From Leguminivora glycinivorella (lineage: Eukaryota; Arthropoda; Insecta; Lepidoptera; Tortricidae): 64,000 bases of DNA. The DNA lies in NCBI RefSeq assembly GCF_023078275.1, contig NC_062993.1:9671252-9735251 (forward strand), written 5' to 3'. Shown here piece after piece: positions 31,549 through 43,029 of the stretch. Each line of letters begins with the position of its first letter. The stretch's first letter is position 1. Below the pieces are notes generated by a model. That model did no database searches. It worked only from the letters and a program-made list of their open reading frames with translations, and was not told where the DNA came from. The translations under genes and the position numbers were made by a program.

Positions 31549-31862
31549 GCATAAAATATTTTAAGTATAGGAAACTAGCCTATTAAAGTCCGTGAATGTA
31601 CCTTATACATAGAGGCAGAGACCACATGAAGGTAGTTATTCATATCCAAACAGATCGTTATCTTGAACAAGGTACAAAATTTGCATTCCGTCAGCTGGTG
31701 ACAAATTTAAACATCGAAACTAGTTAGAAACTAACAAAGTAATTAATATTACTTCAAACATACATAAACTCACGCCTGTATTCTAATTAACACAAGTCAA
31801 ATTATATTCTATTGAAAACATTTTAACTTGTGCTATCTTACAGTAGTCACACCATTATATAT
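31549..31862. other. No gene or recognised repeat
   Basis: Nothing supportable. Confidence 0.4.
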
Positions 31863-32135
31863 ATAAATTAAAACCGAAATAAATTACACATATGAAAGAA
31901 AAAGTGACCAAGGCCTCCAGTCCTTGCCCAGTCAGGGCGCTACGAGTCCTTGTATAGATTACTCATATGAGAGATAATTTCGACCTCAGCAGCTGTGACC
32001 TGGGTGGCCGAGCGGAAAATAGGCATCTGCCGCGATTGCAGGGTACGCTGGTTCGATTCCAGCCTCAGGCACTCCAGTGCCCAGGCCTTGGTCACTTTTT
32101 CTTTCATATGTGTAATTTATTTCGGTTTTAATTCA
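31863..32135 (+). mobile_element. tRNA-derived SINE-2 between inverted SINE tails
   Basis: Plus strand: TGGCCGAGCGG (A box, 32005-32015) and GGTTCGATTCC (B box, 32050-32060), then CCAGTGCCCAGGCCTTGGTC and ACTTTTTCTTTCATATGTGT. The same tail occurs inverted at 31866-31922, so the whole is a hairpin with the tRNA-like head inside. The tail matches the SINE at 50827-50958, whose head is different. Confidence 0.7.
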
Positions 32136-32279
32136 CGCCTGTATTCCCAAAAGGGGTTGGTTTTCATACAATACTAAACTGTCACCCCATACATCAGAAT
32201 GGCAGCGCCCTCTTGACAATAGTCATATGTGGGCAATTTTTTTCAAAGTTGTCTACCCCACTTTGGAACAAGGGTATTT

Positions 32280-32495
32280 TTTACGCGATTAATACTCAGA
32301 ATCGCGAGCTCTTTCGATCCTGATAGGAGAAAAAAAATGTCCCAAGATTTCCATACATTTTTTCAAACCTTTCATTCCGTTACCGCCATACAAAATGTAT
32401 GAAAAAATGGTAACGGAATGGGAAAAACCTTGGGACACTTCTTTTCTCCTATTAGAATTGAAAGAGCTCGCGATTCTGAGTGGAAACCACGTAAA
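32280..32495. repeat. Imperfect inverted repeat element
   Basis: TCAGAATCGCGAGCTCTTTC and ATTCCGTTAC in the left arm pair with GTAACGGAAT and GAAAGAGCTCGCGATTCTGA in the right. Related to the inner part of 38540-38881 (AACGAGCCCTTTCGATC / GAACGAAAGGGCTCGTGATT). Confidence 0.75.
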
Positions 32496-33379
32496 AAAAT
32501 CCAAATCCAAAAAAAGTGGGGTGGACAACTTTGAAAAAAATGGCCCATGTTTCTGGGCAGGCTTTACCACTCTTAGCAATGAAGGTTGTTGGTTGTGAGC
32601 GACCGGTTGTGGGATTAATTATAACCCAAAAATATTGGCATCATAGGTTGGGTTACCACCCTCTTGGTCGTCTATAAATCACTTACCTACCATGAGAACC
32701 TTTGTCTAATCCCACCCCATACGTTAGCCATATGATATGACTGACACACCACAACCTCAGGCTTGCCTGAAAGTTGGTAAGCAATATTCGAGACACGATA
32801 GTTGCTTGTTTTGACTCTGAGCCAACTCACAACTTGGATAAACATTTTAGTTGTCGTCGGTTTTACTGTTACAGACTATAGGAATGAGACAGAGTAACAT
32901 CTTATCTTCTTCTTCTTAGCTTTTCCTGTCACTTGGACATGGTTCATGACAGCCTAGTGTCCACTTTGTCAAATAATCCCAGGATCTGGCGTAGATACTA
33001 GTTTTAAGGCCATCTGATCTGACCTTCCAACCCAGAGGGTAAACTAGTATTCGTGGACACGTGGGTGACATGTGGTTTATTTTTATATTGAATCTTTTCT
33101 AAAATACAATGTACAATAGGCGAACTTAATGCCATAAGGCATTCTCTACCAGTAAACTTTTGTGCAAAGCAGAAAAGATCAAAATATTGTAGCATGTACT
33201 TCCACTTGTTTTCTTGCTTCCTTACTTATGTTTGGTTTGCGAAAAAATACCTGATAATTACCTAATTATACTTAAACGTTAAAGAAATTATCGGTCAAAA
33301 ATGTATGACGTTCAAAATGCGTTACCACTTCTATCACAGAATACATAATAGTACAAGACTACAAGTACAGAAGGCTCAC
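32496..33379. other. No gene; possible LINE 3' UTR debris near 33075-33185
   Basis: ATGCCATAAGGCATTCTCTACCAG-type sequence at 33130-33153 resembles LINE 3' UTR debris also seen near 62585 (GGCATTCTCTGCCAGTCAAC). Weak evidence. Confidence 0.35.
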
Positions 33380-33585
33380 TAGGTACCTTTGATATTCACA
33401 CAATGCCGCCAATCTAAATTCATACCTACATAACAAACGGACCACACGCGAGTAGCCGACATTGAATTCTATTGCGCGGCGCGAAGGTCGTCACCAGTGA
33501 ATGGGCCGCGAACTCGCGGACCAGGCATATACTTGTAGCGCGGCGATAGAATCGCGGAGAGAGCCGACCCTGCTTCTATTGAGAA
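33380..33585 (-). repeat. Dispersed repeat I, copy 2, minus strand
   Basis: Complement of TGGCGGCATT, GCAATAGAATTCAATGTCGG and CTCCGCGATTCTATCGCCGC in repeat I order. Confidence 0.7.
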
Positions 33586-33888
33586 AATCGAGTAAATTCC
33601 TATCTATTATTACTGCGGCTCGCCTAGAAGTTACATGATCCAGAGTTTCATAAAGCGGTTACTCTGACTTGTTTATTACTCATATGTCGTTGCTAGATTT
33701 TCAATAGCTAGTTTTAAAGTCAGACGGAAAAGCCAACAAAATGCAGTGCTTGGTTTTTATATTTTAAGGCCGAAGTATTTATTTCAAGTTTTGTATTCCA
33801 CTGTTTTCTATTTGTTGTACAACTCAAAGGGTTTTAGTAAATAACAAATTTATTATGGAAAATTGCACACACACGCGGTTACTTATTA

Positions 33889-34038
33889 CGCCGTGTCTTG
33901 CGTGGGCGACGGTCGCGCGACCGTCGCCATCGCATCGTGTGGCATCGTCTACTTCCATATCGATAAGGTTTGATTTCATATGCGTCGCATCGCCGTCGCG
34001 CGACCATCGCGCGACCGTCGCCCACGCAAGCCACGGCG
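33889..34038. mobile_element. GC-rich TTA-target MITE, copy 3
   Basis: CGCCGTGTCTTGCGTGGGCG to CCACGCAAGCCACGGCG, flanked on both sides by TTA (33886-33888, 34039-34041). Confidence 0.85.
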
Positions 34039-34371
34039 TTACAGGGTGGCAAAAAATGCGTTGACAAACGTTTGTATAATTATTTTGCTGTTCTTACACG
34101 ATTGTCCTACAAATTAAAATGTGAACTTTATATATCTTCCTTTGTATCTTCCTTTGGCTTTGAAGAAGAAGTAGGTACAAAAGCAAATATTAGTAAAAAA
34201 AATTAACGATATAACGCTGCACCTCTAATATGACTTTCGTCTAACTTATTAGACGTTAAAATATCCTGAGGAATAAATATCTCATCACACAAATAAATGC
34301 CCTGAGCCCGTTTATTGATTACTAAAATTAGGATATATTTTTTTTTAAAGGACCTTATATATATCGTTGTA

Positions 34372-34490
34372 TTTGTATATTATAAATATCGTTGTCTGAG
34401 TACCCACAATACAAGCTTCTTGAGCTTACCGTGGGGCTCAGTCAGTCTGTGTAAGAATGTCCTATAATATTTATTTATTTATTTAATTTA
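34372..34490 (+). mobile_element. SINE-1 3' half
   Basis: ATCGTTGTCTGAGTACCCAC, GCTTCTTGAGCTTACCGTGG and GTGTAAGAATGTCCTATAAT match the 3' half of the SINE at 56330-56592. Confidence 0.75.
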
Positions 34491-34845
34491 TAAGTACCTA
34501 GTTTTAAGTTAGTTGAATTTACGTAAGTAGGCTAAAACGTATCGAGCTTAAGAATCTGGAAAAAATGTCTTTACACAATTGGTCTACATTGCAAACCTTG
34601 CGAAATTGGCATGAATGCTGTACGTTCCTAACTTTACAGCTAAGGCGCTCTCTTTCTAACTGTATGAAGTCAATAGAACCAGAACTATTTGACAGTCTCT
34701 AGTGAAAACTCAATACTTTACGTGAGTAATCATTGACAGTCACTAGCGTAAAAGTAAACCACCAATTCACTGTGATGTGTCATTACTGTCAAATTATATA
34801 ACAATCCCACAACATTTTCTCGATTATATTTGCAATTTTAAATAC

Positions 34846-35350
34846 AATTATGACTAATATGTATTAATTTATAATATTACGTGAAATTCAAGAACAGCTT
34901 AAATGTAGCAGTTAGTCAGTAGTTCGATAAAAAGATAAACCAGTGATGAAACCAGTGTTTGATACTTTTACAAAGGTAATGAGTTATATTTATTCATCAT
35001 TTTGTACTGTTTAGCTACAGTTGAGATGATTATATTGGTTGCTTTCAGAAAAAGAAGATATTATTGAAAACAATATTTCCATGCCAGCCGTATGGTGGTA
35101 TTCAGCAAACCCAACGTAGAAGATTGTTCAAATTGATAATGATTGAGGCAGTTAAGAATCAACTGATTACCTACAGCAGCAGGCAGTACCAATTCATGGG
35201 CATGTTAGTTCCTCAATGCACAATACTTGTACCTGTTGTCACCATAACACCATATCTCGTGGGTATATATTAGAAGTGAACCAATGGAAAAAACTTCAAA
35301 AAAATCATTCTATTACTGAAATAAAGTATCTCATTCTGTGACTTTGTTTA
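34846..35350 (+). pseudogene. Gene-like inverted duplication, left arm
   Basis: About 500 bases are a diverged reverse complement of 36610-37110. A GT...AG pair is conserved in both arms: AAAG|GTAATGAGTTATATTT ... TTGCTTTCAG|AAAAAGAAG here, and AAG|GTAATGAGTTATTTTTGG ... GGTTTCAG|AAAGATGACG in the other arm. After the acceptor a frame reads KTIFPCQPYGGIQQTQRRRL and later QYQFMGMLVPQCT, against KSIFPNKPVWYSVNMEDGSI and QYQFIGVFVPRCT in the other arm. Frames are broken in both. I do not recognise the protein; it may be a decayed gene or transposon. Confidence 0.5.
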
Positions 35351-35624
35351 TTTTGTAATATTCTTGAGTAACAGGCTAAGTATTTAATAAATTGATGTGA
35401 AACGAAAACTAAAAACCTAAAATTCAGCGTTTTCGTACATATCAAACATCAATTACAACGATATCGACATAGGTAACGACAAAGTCTAAGGTAAGGTATA
35501 GAACTTTTGAAGGCGATAAGCCATTATGCGGTGTATATGAAGATTATAATTTGATACAAAAGTGAGTAGAAAAAGCATTTTGAAACAAGTAAAAATTGTA
35601 TCTAATTTTTTGGCAGGGCACGTA

Positions 35625-35795
35625 GCCAAATGCACAAACGATTATGATTAACATCGTTATCGTAGCTTAGCTATCTCTATCACTTTTCCGTATTGACATG
35701 ACAGAGCTAGACTGAATTTCGATCGGCGTTTAGCGCATAGATTTAAAGTCCATGGTTCAGCGTCAACGATTGATATTTCAGCTAAGTCCTAGTGT
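35625..35795. mobile_element. Family A/B-related MITE copy
   Basis: CACGTAGCCAAATGCACAAACG at the left, GACATGACAGAGCTAGACTG in the core and CAGCGTCAACGATTGATATT at the right are diverged family B and A blocks. Confidence 0.5.
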
Positions 35796-36144
35796 CAAAG
35801 TTGACAAAGCTAATTTTTTTTTTAATTTATTGGGAGCATTGGCAACTTGGCAATCAGCACAAACATATAATATTTAATACAACATACAACAGAAGAAACA
35901 ATTACAGGAATAACAATTACTTTGTTAATCATAAAAGTAATATTGCACATATTGAAATGCTAAACTTATGACTATTTAGTAACTACACAATACAATGTTT
36001 TATGAATGAAAAGAAGTATTTTTGAACAATTACAAATTATTTACAAAGCGCCAATAGTGTGCATAATAAATTCATAAATTATAGGGTCTATGCCTACAGC
36101 CTTCAAGTTCATTTCCCGGTTCTTTGCTTGGCGGAAAATCCCAA
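35796..36144. other. No gene; AT-rich
   Basis: Nothing supportable. Confidence 0.4.
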
Positions 36145-36546
36145 CAAACCCTAATAGGGATAGGGGTAGGGTTAGGGATAGGGATAGCGGTAATCGGTCG
36201 GCAATCGGTAATTGTAAGCGATAATGCGAGAAACTACTTTTTACCCACCGACAATAGTGCCCAGATACGGAGCTATGTGAGTTCTGTTGTACAATATGTA
36301 ATTTCCTCAGTGTATATAGAATACATACCTACTCGTACCTACTACCTATGCTGTGGTTGCTGTGTAACATTTGTACAACCACTGCAAGCATTTCTTTTTT
36401 AAAAACAATAGTAATATGAGTAATTGAAAAAAACGCAGACAAACGTCTGCATAGAAACCTACGGATCCAAATGAAAATTTTATTATTTGTATATGTTTGA
36501 ATAAGAATTATTTTAGTACGCGAGCGAAACCGCGGGCAAAAGCTAA
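36145..36546 (-). mobile_element. Hexamer-array element F2, copy A (minus strand)
   Basis: Read on minus: AGCTTTTGCCCGCGGTTTCG start, TTTTCATTTGGATCCGTAGG, GCTTGCAGTGGTTGTACAAA, GTGGGTAAAAAGTAGTTTCT, ATTGCCGACCGATTACCGCT, then a short degenerate (CCCTAT)n tract (36150-36190). Same order as copies B and C. It sits between the two arms of the inverted duplication. Confidence 0.75.
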
Positions 36547-36609
36547 TTCTATATAAGATGCTATGTACCCTTTTTCTGTAAAAAATATTTGTATTTCTTT
36601 ACTACTCAA

Positions 36610-37110
36610 GAACATCACAAATAAACAAAGTCAATTAATGAAATACTTTATTTTAGTAACAGTATTATTTTTTGGAGTTGAGGTTTTTTCCTTTATTGGA
36701 GCACTTCTATACATACACCTGTGATGATCATGGCCAATAATACCATTAAGTGCATCGCGGAACAAAAACACCTATAAATTGGTACTGCTCCCCTCTGCTG
36801 CCCTAAGGTTTTGAGTAGCTTAACTGCCAGAGTGCCACAGTATTAATATCAATTGAACCATCTTCCATGTTGACTGAATACCATACGGGTTTGTTCGGAA
36901 ATATTGATTTCAATCATAGCTTCCGTCATCTTTCTGAAACCAAAAACTGCTTTGAGCATTATAATCATCTCAATTGTAAATAGTACAATATGATGGCCAA
37001 AAATAACTCATTACCTTATTTGATTTGTTCACTGGTTTATCTTTTTATTCAATTTTAGCTAATCTTGAATTTCACGTAATATTATAAATTAATGCAATAT
37101 GTTAGTCTAT
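36610..37110 (-). pseudogene. Gene-like inverted duplication, right arm
   Basis: Minus-strand counterpart of 34846-35350, with the same intron-like GT...AG boundaries. The minus strand shows SVNMEDGSIDINTVALWQ and, in another frame, IIGHDHHRCMYRSAPIKEKT, so at least one frameshift separates coding remnants. Unrecognised protein; decayed. Confidence 0.5.
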
Positions 37111-37856
37111 CTGTGAGATCCTGTAATTGGCTTTCTGAATCATATCTTGTTGTATACTGCTAGTTTTATAGCTGTTGGTTCTCCATAACATAAATAAATA
37201 AATAATTTTATTTAAAACTGCAAATATAATTGTGAAAATTCCGTGTGATTTTTGTATAACTTGACAGAAATGTCACGTCAGAATGACTTTGCCTATGGTT
37301 TGAGGCGTACTACCGAATACCGAAGTTATCGACATGTGGACATGTGTCTCTTTTACTCTTATCAGTATAAAGTGAAAGAGGAAGAATCCCTCAGTGCGTA
37401 TGTTTCGAAATTTGCAGTAGACCCTATATTGACAGATTTCGATAGGTAAATTACATTTACATATGATTTTAGTTCCATCGCGTAAACACCAGAGGCGTAG
37501 CATTCGCCTATAGTTCTTTCTCCGTTTATTGATAAACTTAGAAAGGGATAGAAGCAGCTTCTTTGGCGTGAAGTTAGGCACAATATATTGTAAACAAACG
37601 TAAACTCACTTACTTTCTGAGTAAAGTAATACGGCTCTCACTTGGGCAGCCCATGGTAACGGTACTGTTGAAATATCCATGGTGAATGTAGAATTATACA
37701 ATATATATAGGCCCAAAAATATTTTCGCTAACTTCGATATTTTGGTTTATTTCAACATTTCACTACTTATTCTTTGTCAACGTAATTTTGGGCTACACTG
37801 TAGTACAAATAATCACATACATTTTACATAGGTTCATGACATTTTCGATTGGGTAA
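37111..37856. other. No supported gene
   Basis: Short overlapping ORFs at 37252-37583 have no recognisable domain. Confidence 0.4.
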
Positions 37857-37952
37857 GAGCATTTTCACATTATCCGATCCGATATCGCCTCAGATGTAGG
37901 ATAGATATCGGTTCTATATTCGATGTCGGATCGGATAATGTAAAAACGCACT
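37857..37952. mobile_element. Harbinger-like MITE, internally deleted, TAA target
   Basis: GAGCATTTTCACATTATCCG and CGGATAATGTAAAAACGCAC bound 96 bases; TAA flanks both ends. Confidence 0.8.
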
Positions 37953-37984
37953 AACTTTTTTTTATAAATGGCTTAAGTAGGTAC

Positions 37985-38055
37985 TCTTAGCCACAGACAA
38001 AAGACGTGGCCTACGATTGAGTGAGCTCGCCCAGAAGATTTTTTTTTTTTACACA
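37985..38055 (-). mobile_element. Truncated LINE 3' end, minus strand
   Basis: AGCCACAGACAAAAGACGTG and GAGTGAGCTCGCCCAGAAGA are the complement of the 19907-20030 LINE tail. Confidence 0.65.
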
Positions 38056-38071
38056 GATGATTTCAGAAGAT

Positions 38072-38245
38072 GCCTGCGTGCGTTCCCGAATGTACAAACG
38101 CTCACGAAACGAACGAACGAAGCGCTCGTAGATATCTATCTGTTCTCTATCGCTCTTGCATATTCGCGCGAAAGAGCCAGACTACCTTTCGCTGCGTATC
38201 GTTTTCGTTTCGCGTCGTAAAAATGCCATTCGGCTACGGGACCTG
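38072..38245. mobile_element. MITE family B copy
   Basis: GCGTGCGTTCCCGAATGTAC (left) and AATGCCATTCGGCTACGGGA (right) with the usual family B core between. Confidence 0.7.
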
Positions 38246-38539
38246 TGCCGGGTTAAACGATTAAATATATCAGCGATTCTATAACATGAAAACTCATGGT
38301 AAATGTACTGTATTGTGTACAGCTAGACAATCGTAGGTAGATGCGGCATGCGGGTCTAATTTACGACCAAAATAATTATCTTGACTTCCATTGAAAGTGC
38401 GGTTTTTTCGTCAGCTGTGCCGAAACACCACAATTTATGGAAATGGGCTCGTTTACTACGAAACTGTGAATGTTAGAGATAATAACAGGTGTGTATATAA
38501 GTACATACCTACAGTCAGAAATAAATATATTGTAGCGCT

Positions 38540-38881
38540 TTTTGGGCATTTTCGCGAGAACAATCACCAAAAATATTTTTTCTAATGTAGGTAAATTTTA
38601 TGTTTTTCGTACGCAGAATAACGAGCCCTTTCGATCAAGGACAAAAAACAAGGGACAAAAATATATGGTCCCAAAATGTTCTATTATTTTTCATACTTTC
38701 CACTTTGTAACCGCTGTACAAAGTGTTTGGAAAATAGTAACGAAGTGGAAAAAAATAATTTAGGACGCTTTTTTCTGCCTAGTAGGAACGAAAGGGCTCG
38801 TGATTCTGAGTAGGTAAAACATTAAATTTACCTATATTAGAAAAAAAAATTTTTTTGAATCTTTTTTCGTGAAAATGCCCT
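38540..38881. mobile_element. TIR element (GGGCATTTTCGCGA / TCGTGAAAATGCCC)
   Basis: Ends GGGCATTTTCGCGAGAAC and TTTCGTGAAAATGCCC are inverted, as are inner TTTTTTCTAATGTAGGTAAA / TTTACCTATATTAGAAAAAA and the core shared with 32280-32495. Confidence 0.75.
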
Positions 38882-39003
38882 TTCGTACCTAATGAAATAT
38901 GTTAGTATGGGTTATAGGTATTAGGGGTCAACTGAGGTCATTATTGTTAGTAAATAGTTACAAAATAAATAAATCCTACGTGGTTTGTTTTCTACACTTT
39001 AAT

Positions 39004-39660
39004 AACCTAAGACTGTATCGTTAAATATGGAGACAACTTTGAGTAGCCGTATTTATTTGCTATTATATTTTTTTCTTATAAGAAGACATGGGCTTAATAA
39101 GGCACATAATAAGGTACGCATTTTGTCCTAGAAACTCGACGTAAAGCATGTGGTTTAGACAGCATTGACTTAATCCTCCCTAGTACCAATTACGATTTCG
39201 GACAAATGCTACTAGAAAATTCACAAAGTGCGTACAAGACGACACAATTGCGAAAAAAAATTGTACAGTGCGAACCTCATCGACACATAATCCACAAAGC
39301 AGAATATCTAGACATAGTCTAGCCACTGTTATTTAAAAAAAATAAAGTTCATGATCTGTGTATGGCGGCCATTTAGAGAATGTGGCATGGTGCTTACGCT
39401 AACTCCGACTTTGATGTCGAATTTAACTATCATACACTGTTTATATCGATCTGGTTTAGGCACTGTTCAAACACCATGAATGTCTATTAGACATTGGCCT
39501 ATGCCTAATTTTTTTTATCTATTTCTCTCATCCTGCTTGTATCAAAAATTTACGGCAAACCGGAACGTTGCTCAAAAATGCGTTTTTTTAATTATATAAA
39601 TTCACCGCATTTATTCTGCAAGTACCCAATTGAACAACCATGAAGAGGACTCTTAAAATA
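39004..39660. repeat. Dispersed repeat J, copy 2, inverted and interrupted
   Basis: 39004-39150 and about 39505-39655 are the reverse of 19335-19010. The 39150-39505 interior is absent from copy 1. Confidence 0.65.
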
Positions 39661-40590
39661 GTACATTACATCAGAGGCCGGGAAAATGAGGATTTCCGGC
39701 CAAGTGGGTATATACGGCCGAGCGAGCGTGCGAGCGAGGCCGGATAGGGATACGAGGCCGGGAATCCGTTTTCACGCCGAGGCATGTATAGTGCTTTTCT
39801 CAAACATACAATGAAATTAAAAAAAATGCTCTAAAGGACAATATTTTATAAAAAAAAGTTACTTTGCAGGCCTAGGCCTGAAAAATAATATGAAATCCCT
39901 TTACAGTCCTCTCTAGTTGTTGCGCCCAAAAAGCGATACTTCCCAGCCCATTTTAAGGAACGTAAAGACAATATTTCATTGCATGTTTGAGAAAAAAATA
40001 TTTTGGCAGCATATTAACCTTTGTTTGTCGAAATCGTACAAAAAGTCTTTGAGATATTCTCAAATTAAGCCAGATTAGGGGTTGTCCGAAATGTATTTGC
40101 TAGACCTTAATGAAAGTACCATAAAGTCCCTAAAATAAAAAAAATATCAGACCTTCTTATATCAAATAGTACTTACCAATACCTTCAGATCATACTCTCG
40201 GACCATAATACTACAAAATTATGCACATGTCAACATTTAGACGAGGTTTGTTGTGTCCCTATAATTAACGATACAGTCCTTATAATGTATATCAATATCA
40301 TTACACTAATACATAACTATAGGTACATTAATTAATTGAAGGAGCATAGGAGTGAAACTAAATAAATTAAATAATAAATGCTTTATGGCTGGCTATCATT
40401 TGGTAGTTCGAAAATCAGAGTTGATTGACCTGTCAGTCTAATAGTTCTACACAATCGTTACTTTGACTGTAGCTACTTTGAGTCAAAGGAATTCAAATAA
40501 GTGTTAAGGAACTTTATCAAAGACCTCTATCATTTTATATGGAAATTATGCTGCCCCGTGATTAGATGCAATGAGAGAGCGCACTAAATA
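39661..40590. other. No gene; GGCCGGGAA-rich repeat debris at 39670-39790
   Basis: GAGGCCGGGAAAATGAGGAT and GAGGCCGGGAATCCGTTTTC are partial repeats of each other. The rest is AT-rich with nothing supportable. Confidence 0.4.
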
Positions 40591-40762
40591 TCAGGCCCCG
40601 TAGCCGAATGGCATTTCTGCGACGCGAAACGAAATCTAAACGCCGCAGAAAGGTAGTCTGGCTTTGTCGCGCCAATACGCAAGAGCGATAGAGATAGATA
40701 GCTACGAAAGAGATATTATCGTGAGCGTTTCGTGAGCGTTTGTGCATTCGGCTACGCACACT
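40591..40762. mobile_element. MITE family B, best-preserved copy
   Basis: AGGCCCCGTAGCCGAATGGC at the left and GTGCATTCGGCTACGCACAC at the right. The core has CTGGCTTTGTCGCGCCAATA, GCGATAGAGATAGATAGCTA and GAGCGTTTCGTGAGCGTTTG. No clear target duplication. Confidence 0.8.
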
Positions 40763-40788
40763 GTTGATAGCACGGTGTGGCACGGTCC

Positions 40789-40878
40789 CGTGATAAACGA
40801 TAAAACGTCAGGCCGTCCTATTCGAATCGTCAACAAATAGTGCGAAAAAGATGGCCTGACGTTTTATCGTTTATCACG
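40789..40878. mobile_element. 90-bp element with perfect 26-bp inverted ends
   Basis: CGTGATAAACGATAAAACGT... (40789-40814) is exactly complementary to 40853-40878; the spacer is 38 bases. Confidence 0.8.
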
Positions 40879-41061
40879 CGACCACGCTAGCCTGTCTGAA
40901 CAATTGAAGATCTTTGGTCTAGTATTAGTACTTGTTGACTTACATTCAATTTATAATAACGTACAGCGGGGCAAGTCTCGACTGGGGGGCAAATGTAACT
41001 GGTCCATTTTTCCATGTTTTACAATGTTTGCATTATTAAATAGTGTCCACCGGTTATACAG

Positions 41062-41400
41062 AGTGGGGCCTGTAACAAAGGCGAATAATTGAACTCTAGG
41101 CTATTCTCCTTATACTGATCAACATTTGTTCGGCGACTTTTAAAAATAACTTGTATTTTGATTTTTATCACCTTTGAAAGTTTTTTCTAAGAGGTAATGT
41201 ATTGCGAATACTGTTAAGTCTAAAGTGTGACAAACAACGTCAATGACAACAATAATGGCGTACATTGAAGCTAATATTTATTTTGTATGAAAAATTAAAA
41301 ATTTAAAGACTTTATAATTTTTAAAAGTCACTGAACAAATGTTGATCAGTATAAGGAGAATAGCCTACAGTTCAATTCTTCGCCTTTGTTACAGGCCCCC
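41062..41400. mobile_element. Inverted-repeat MITE within the stack
   Basis: GGCCTGTAACAAAGGCGAAT, AGGCTATTCTCCTTATACTG and ATCAACATTTGTTC in the left arm pair with the corresponding complement ending AACAGGCC-like (CCTTTGTTACAGGCC) at the right; arms are about 85 bases. Confidence 0.8.
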
Positions 41401-41551
41401 CTCTGGGTGTACCCTTGTTTCGCCGACAAACTTTTCATCGAATATCATTTCATCGACAACAAATCATCGAAAGTTTAGTTCGAGTAAAATTGTTTCGAGT
41501 AATTTTGTTTCAACTACTATTTATTTGAAATTTTCTTAGTTATTATAAATA

Positions 41552-42801
41552 TTGGGTTGGTAAGAAAGTAATGAGCGATCGATTGAATTCCACATAAAAT
41601 TTTTGAGAGAGTTCTAGAGATCTTCTATGGTCGAAAGTATATAAAGGGCGAGTCGCACAGTTTCTCGTCAGTCATTCACTAGCTGTCGCCGAGCTAATAT
41701 AAGGAAGAAAATGGACGAATTAAAAGTGCATGTAAGGCATTGCTTACTATATGAATTTCAGTCTGGCCATTCAGCCGCCGAAGCAGTGCGTAATATATGT
41801 CAGCGTGTTGCTCCTGAAGTTGTGTCTGAGGCCACGGCGAAACGATGGTTCCAGCGGTTTCGTAGTGGCGACTTTTCATTATCAGATCAACCTAAGTCTG
41901 GTCGACCGGTGAAGATTGATGTAGCCAAATTAAAAACCTTAATTGAAGGAGATCCGAGGCTAACGAGTCGTACTCTTGCTACCGAGTTAGGCTGCTCTCA
42001 TGTCACCATAGAAACACATTTACACGAGTTGGGAAAAACTACAAATACAGTGTTTGGATACCGCATGAACTTGATAGAGATCAACTAAACCGCCGTGCCG
42101 ATATCTGCATACAACTTCTGTCTTTTCGCCGCACATTCAACTGGTTGGACCATATTATCACTGGAGATGAAAAATGGGTCTTATATATAAATCACACACG
42201 CAAACGTCAGTGGCTAGCTCCAAACGAAAAAGGAATAGAGGCACCAAAAACAGAGCCTCACCCGAAAAAAGTTATGCTGTCCGTTTGGTGGGATATTCAT
42301 GGTATTATTCACTGGGAACTCCTACCAAGTGGAATGACTGTTACCGCATCAGTATACTGTAATCAGCTTGAAAATTTAAACCAAAAAATCTGTCAGAATC
42401 GTCCACAGCATGCTAAAGTTTTTTCTTACACGACAATGCTCGCCCACACATTGCAAAAGTGACTCGGCTAAAGCTATTGGAGCTAGGTTGGAAAGTGATA
42501 CCTCATCCACCGTACTCTCCAGACTTGGCACCTACGGATTACGCATTGTTCAGATCGCTAAGCAATGCCTTGAATGAAAAAAAGTTCGATGATCAAGCCC
42601 ATCTACGACAGTACATAGCTGAGTTTTTTGAATCTAAACCTAAGAACTTCTTCGCCGATGCTATTCATTCTTTACCAGAACGATGGAGACAAGTAGTAGA
42701 TAACGAAGGCCGTTATATTTTTGATAAATGATTAAAATAATAAATTAAATAAAAATTACAATATTGGTTATGATTCGCTCATTACTTTCTTACCAACCCA
42801 A
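41552..42801 (+). mobile_element. Mariner transposon, 1250 bp, intact termini, TA target
   Basis: TTGGGTTGGTAAGAAAGTAA at 41552 and its exact inverse at 42801; inverted identity extends 27 bases. TA flanks both ends (41550-41551, 42802-42803). Length and structure are typical of mariner. Perfect termini suggest a fairly young insertion although the transposase is broken. Confidence 0.95.
41711..42731 (+). pseudogene. Mariner D,D34D transposase, two frameshifts
   Basis: ATG at 41711 opens a frame with a helix-turn-helix N-terminus (EAVRNICQRVAPEVVSEATA, KRWFQRFRSGDFSLSDQPKS, GRP linker). It is lost near 42040, where one base appears missing, and resumes with VWIPHELDRDQLNRR and ITGDEKWVL (first catalytic Asp). 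A second one-base loss in a T run near 42420 precedes HDNARPH (second Asp) and YSPDLAPTDYALF (third Asp, 34 residues after the second). It ends RYIFDK, TGA/stop at 42731. Length is about 340 codons, close to the usual 345. All three catalytic Asp codons survive, but no functional protein can be made from this copy. It would cut and paste TTGGGTTGG-ended elements. Confidence 0.92.
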
Positions 42802-43029
42802 TACTATTCAACGAATATTGTTTCATCGCTGATTCGTTTCAAAGTACTTCAAATAGCAGCACTACAAAACATCGCAATTCATTTATTCGACGTATTATTA
42901 CAATACTTTCTCATTTGTCGTACTACACGTTAATAGATGTTTCTATTCTAGGAAACTTCAAATTGTCGATTTTATCGTGGCACATCACATATTTACGTCC
43001 ATAATTAAACTATGACCATTGGCTTAAAT

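Noticed and set aside
32000..32075. A genuine class II tRNA gene
   Set aside because: The tail matches another SINE copy and is mirrored upstream; an anticodon arm could not be assigned convincingly.
33855..34206. Arg-rich ORFs with SPSRDHRATVAHASHGV
   Set aside because: They lie in the palindromic GC-rich MITE and recur at its other copies (13744, 25629) on both strands.
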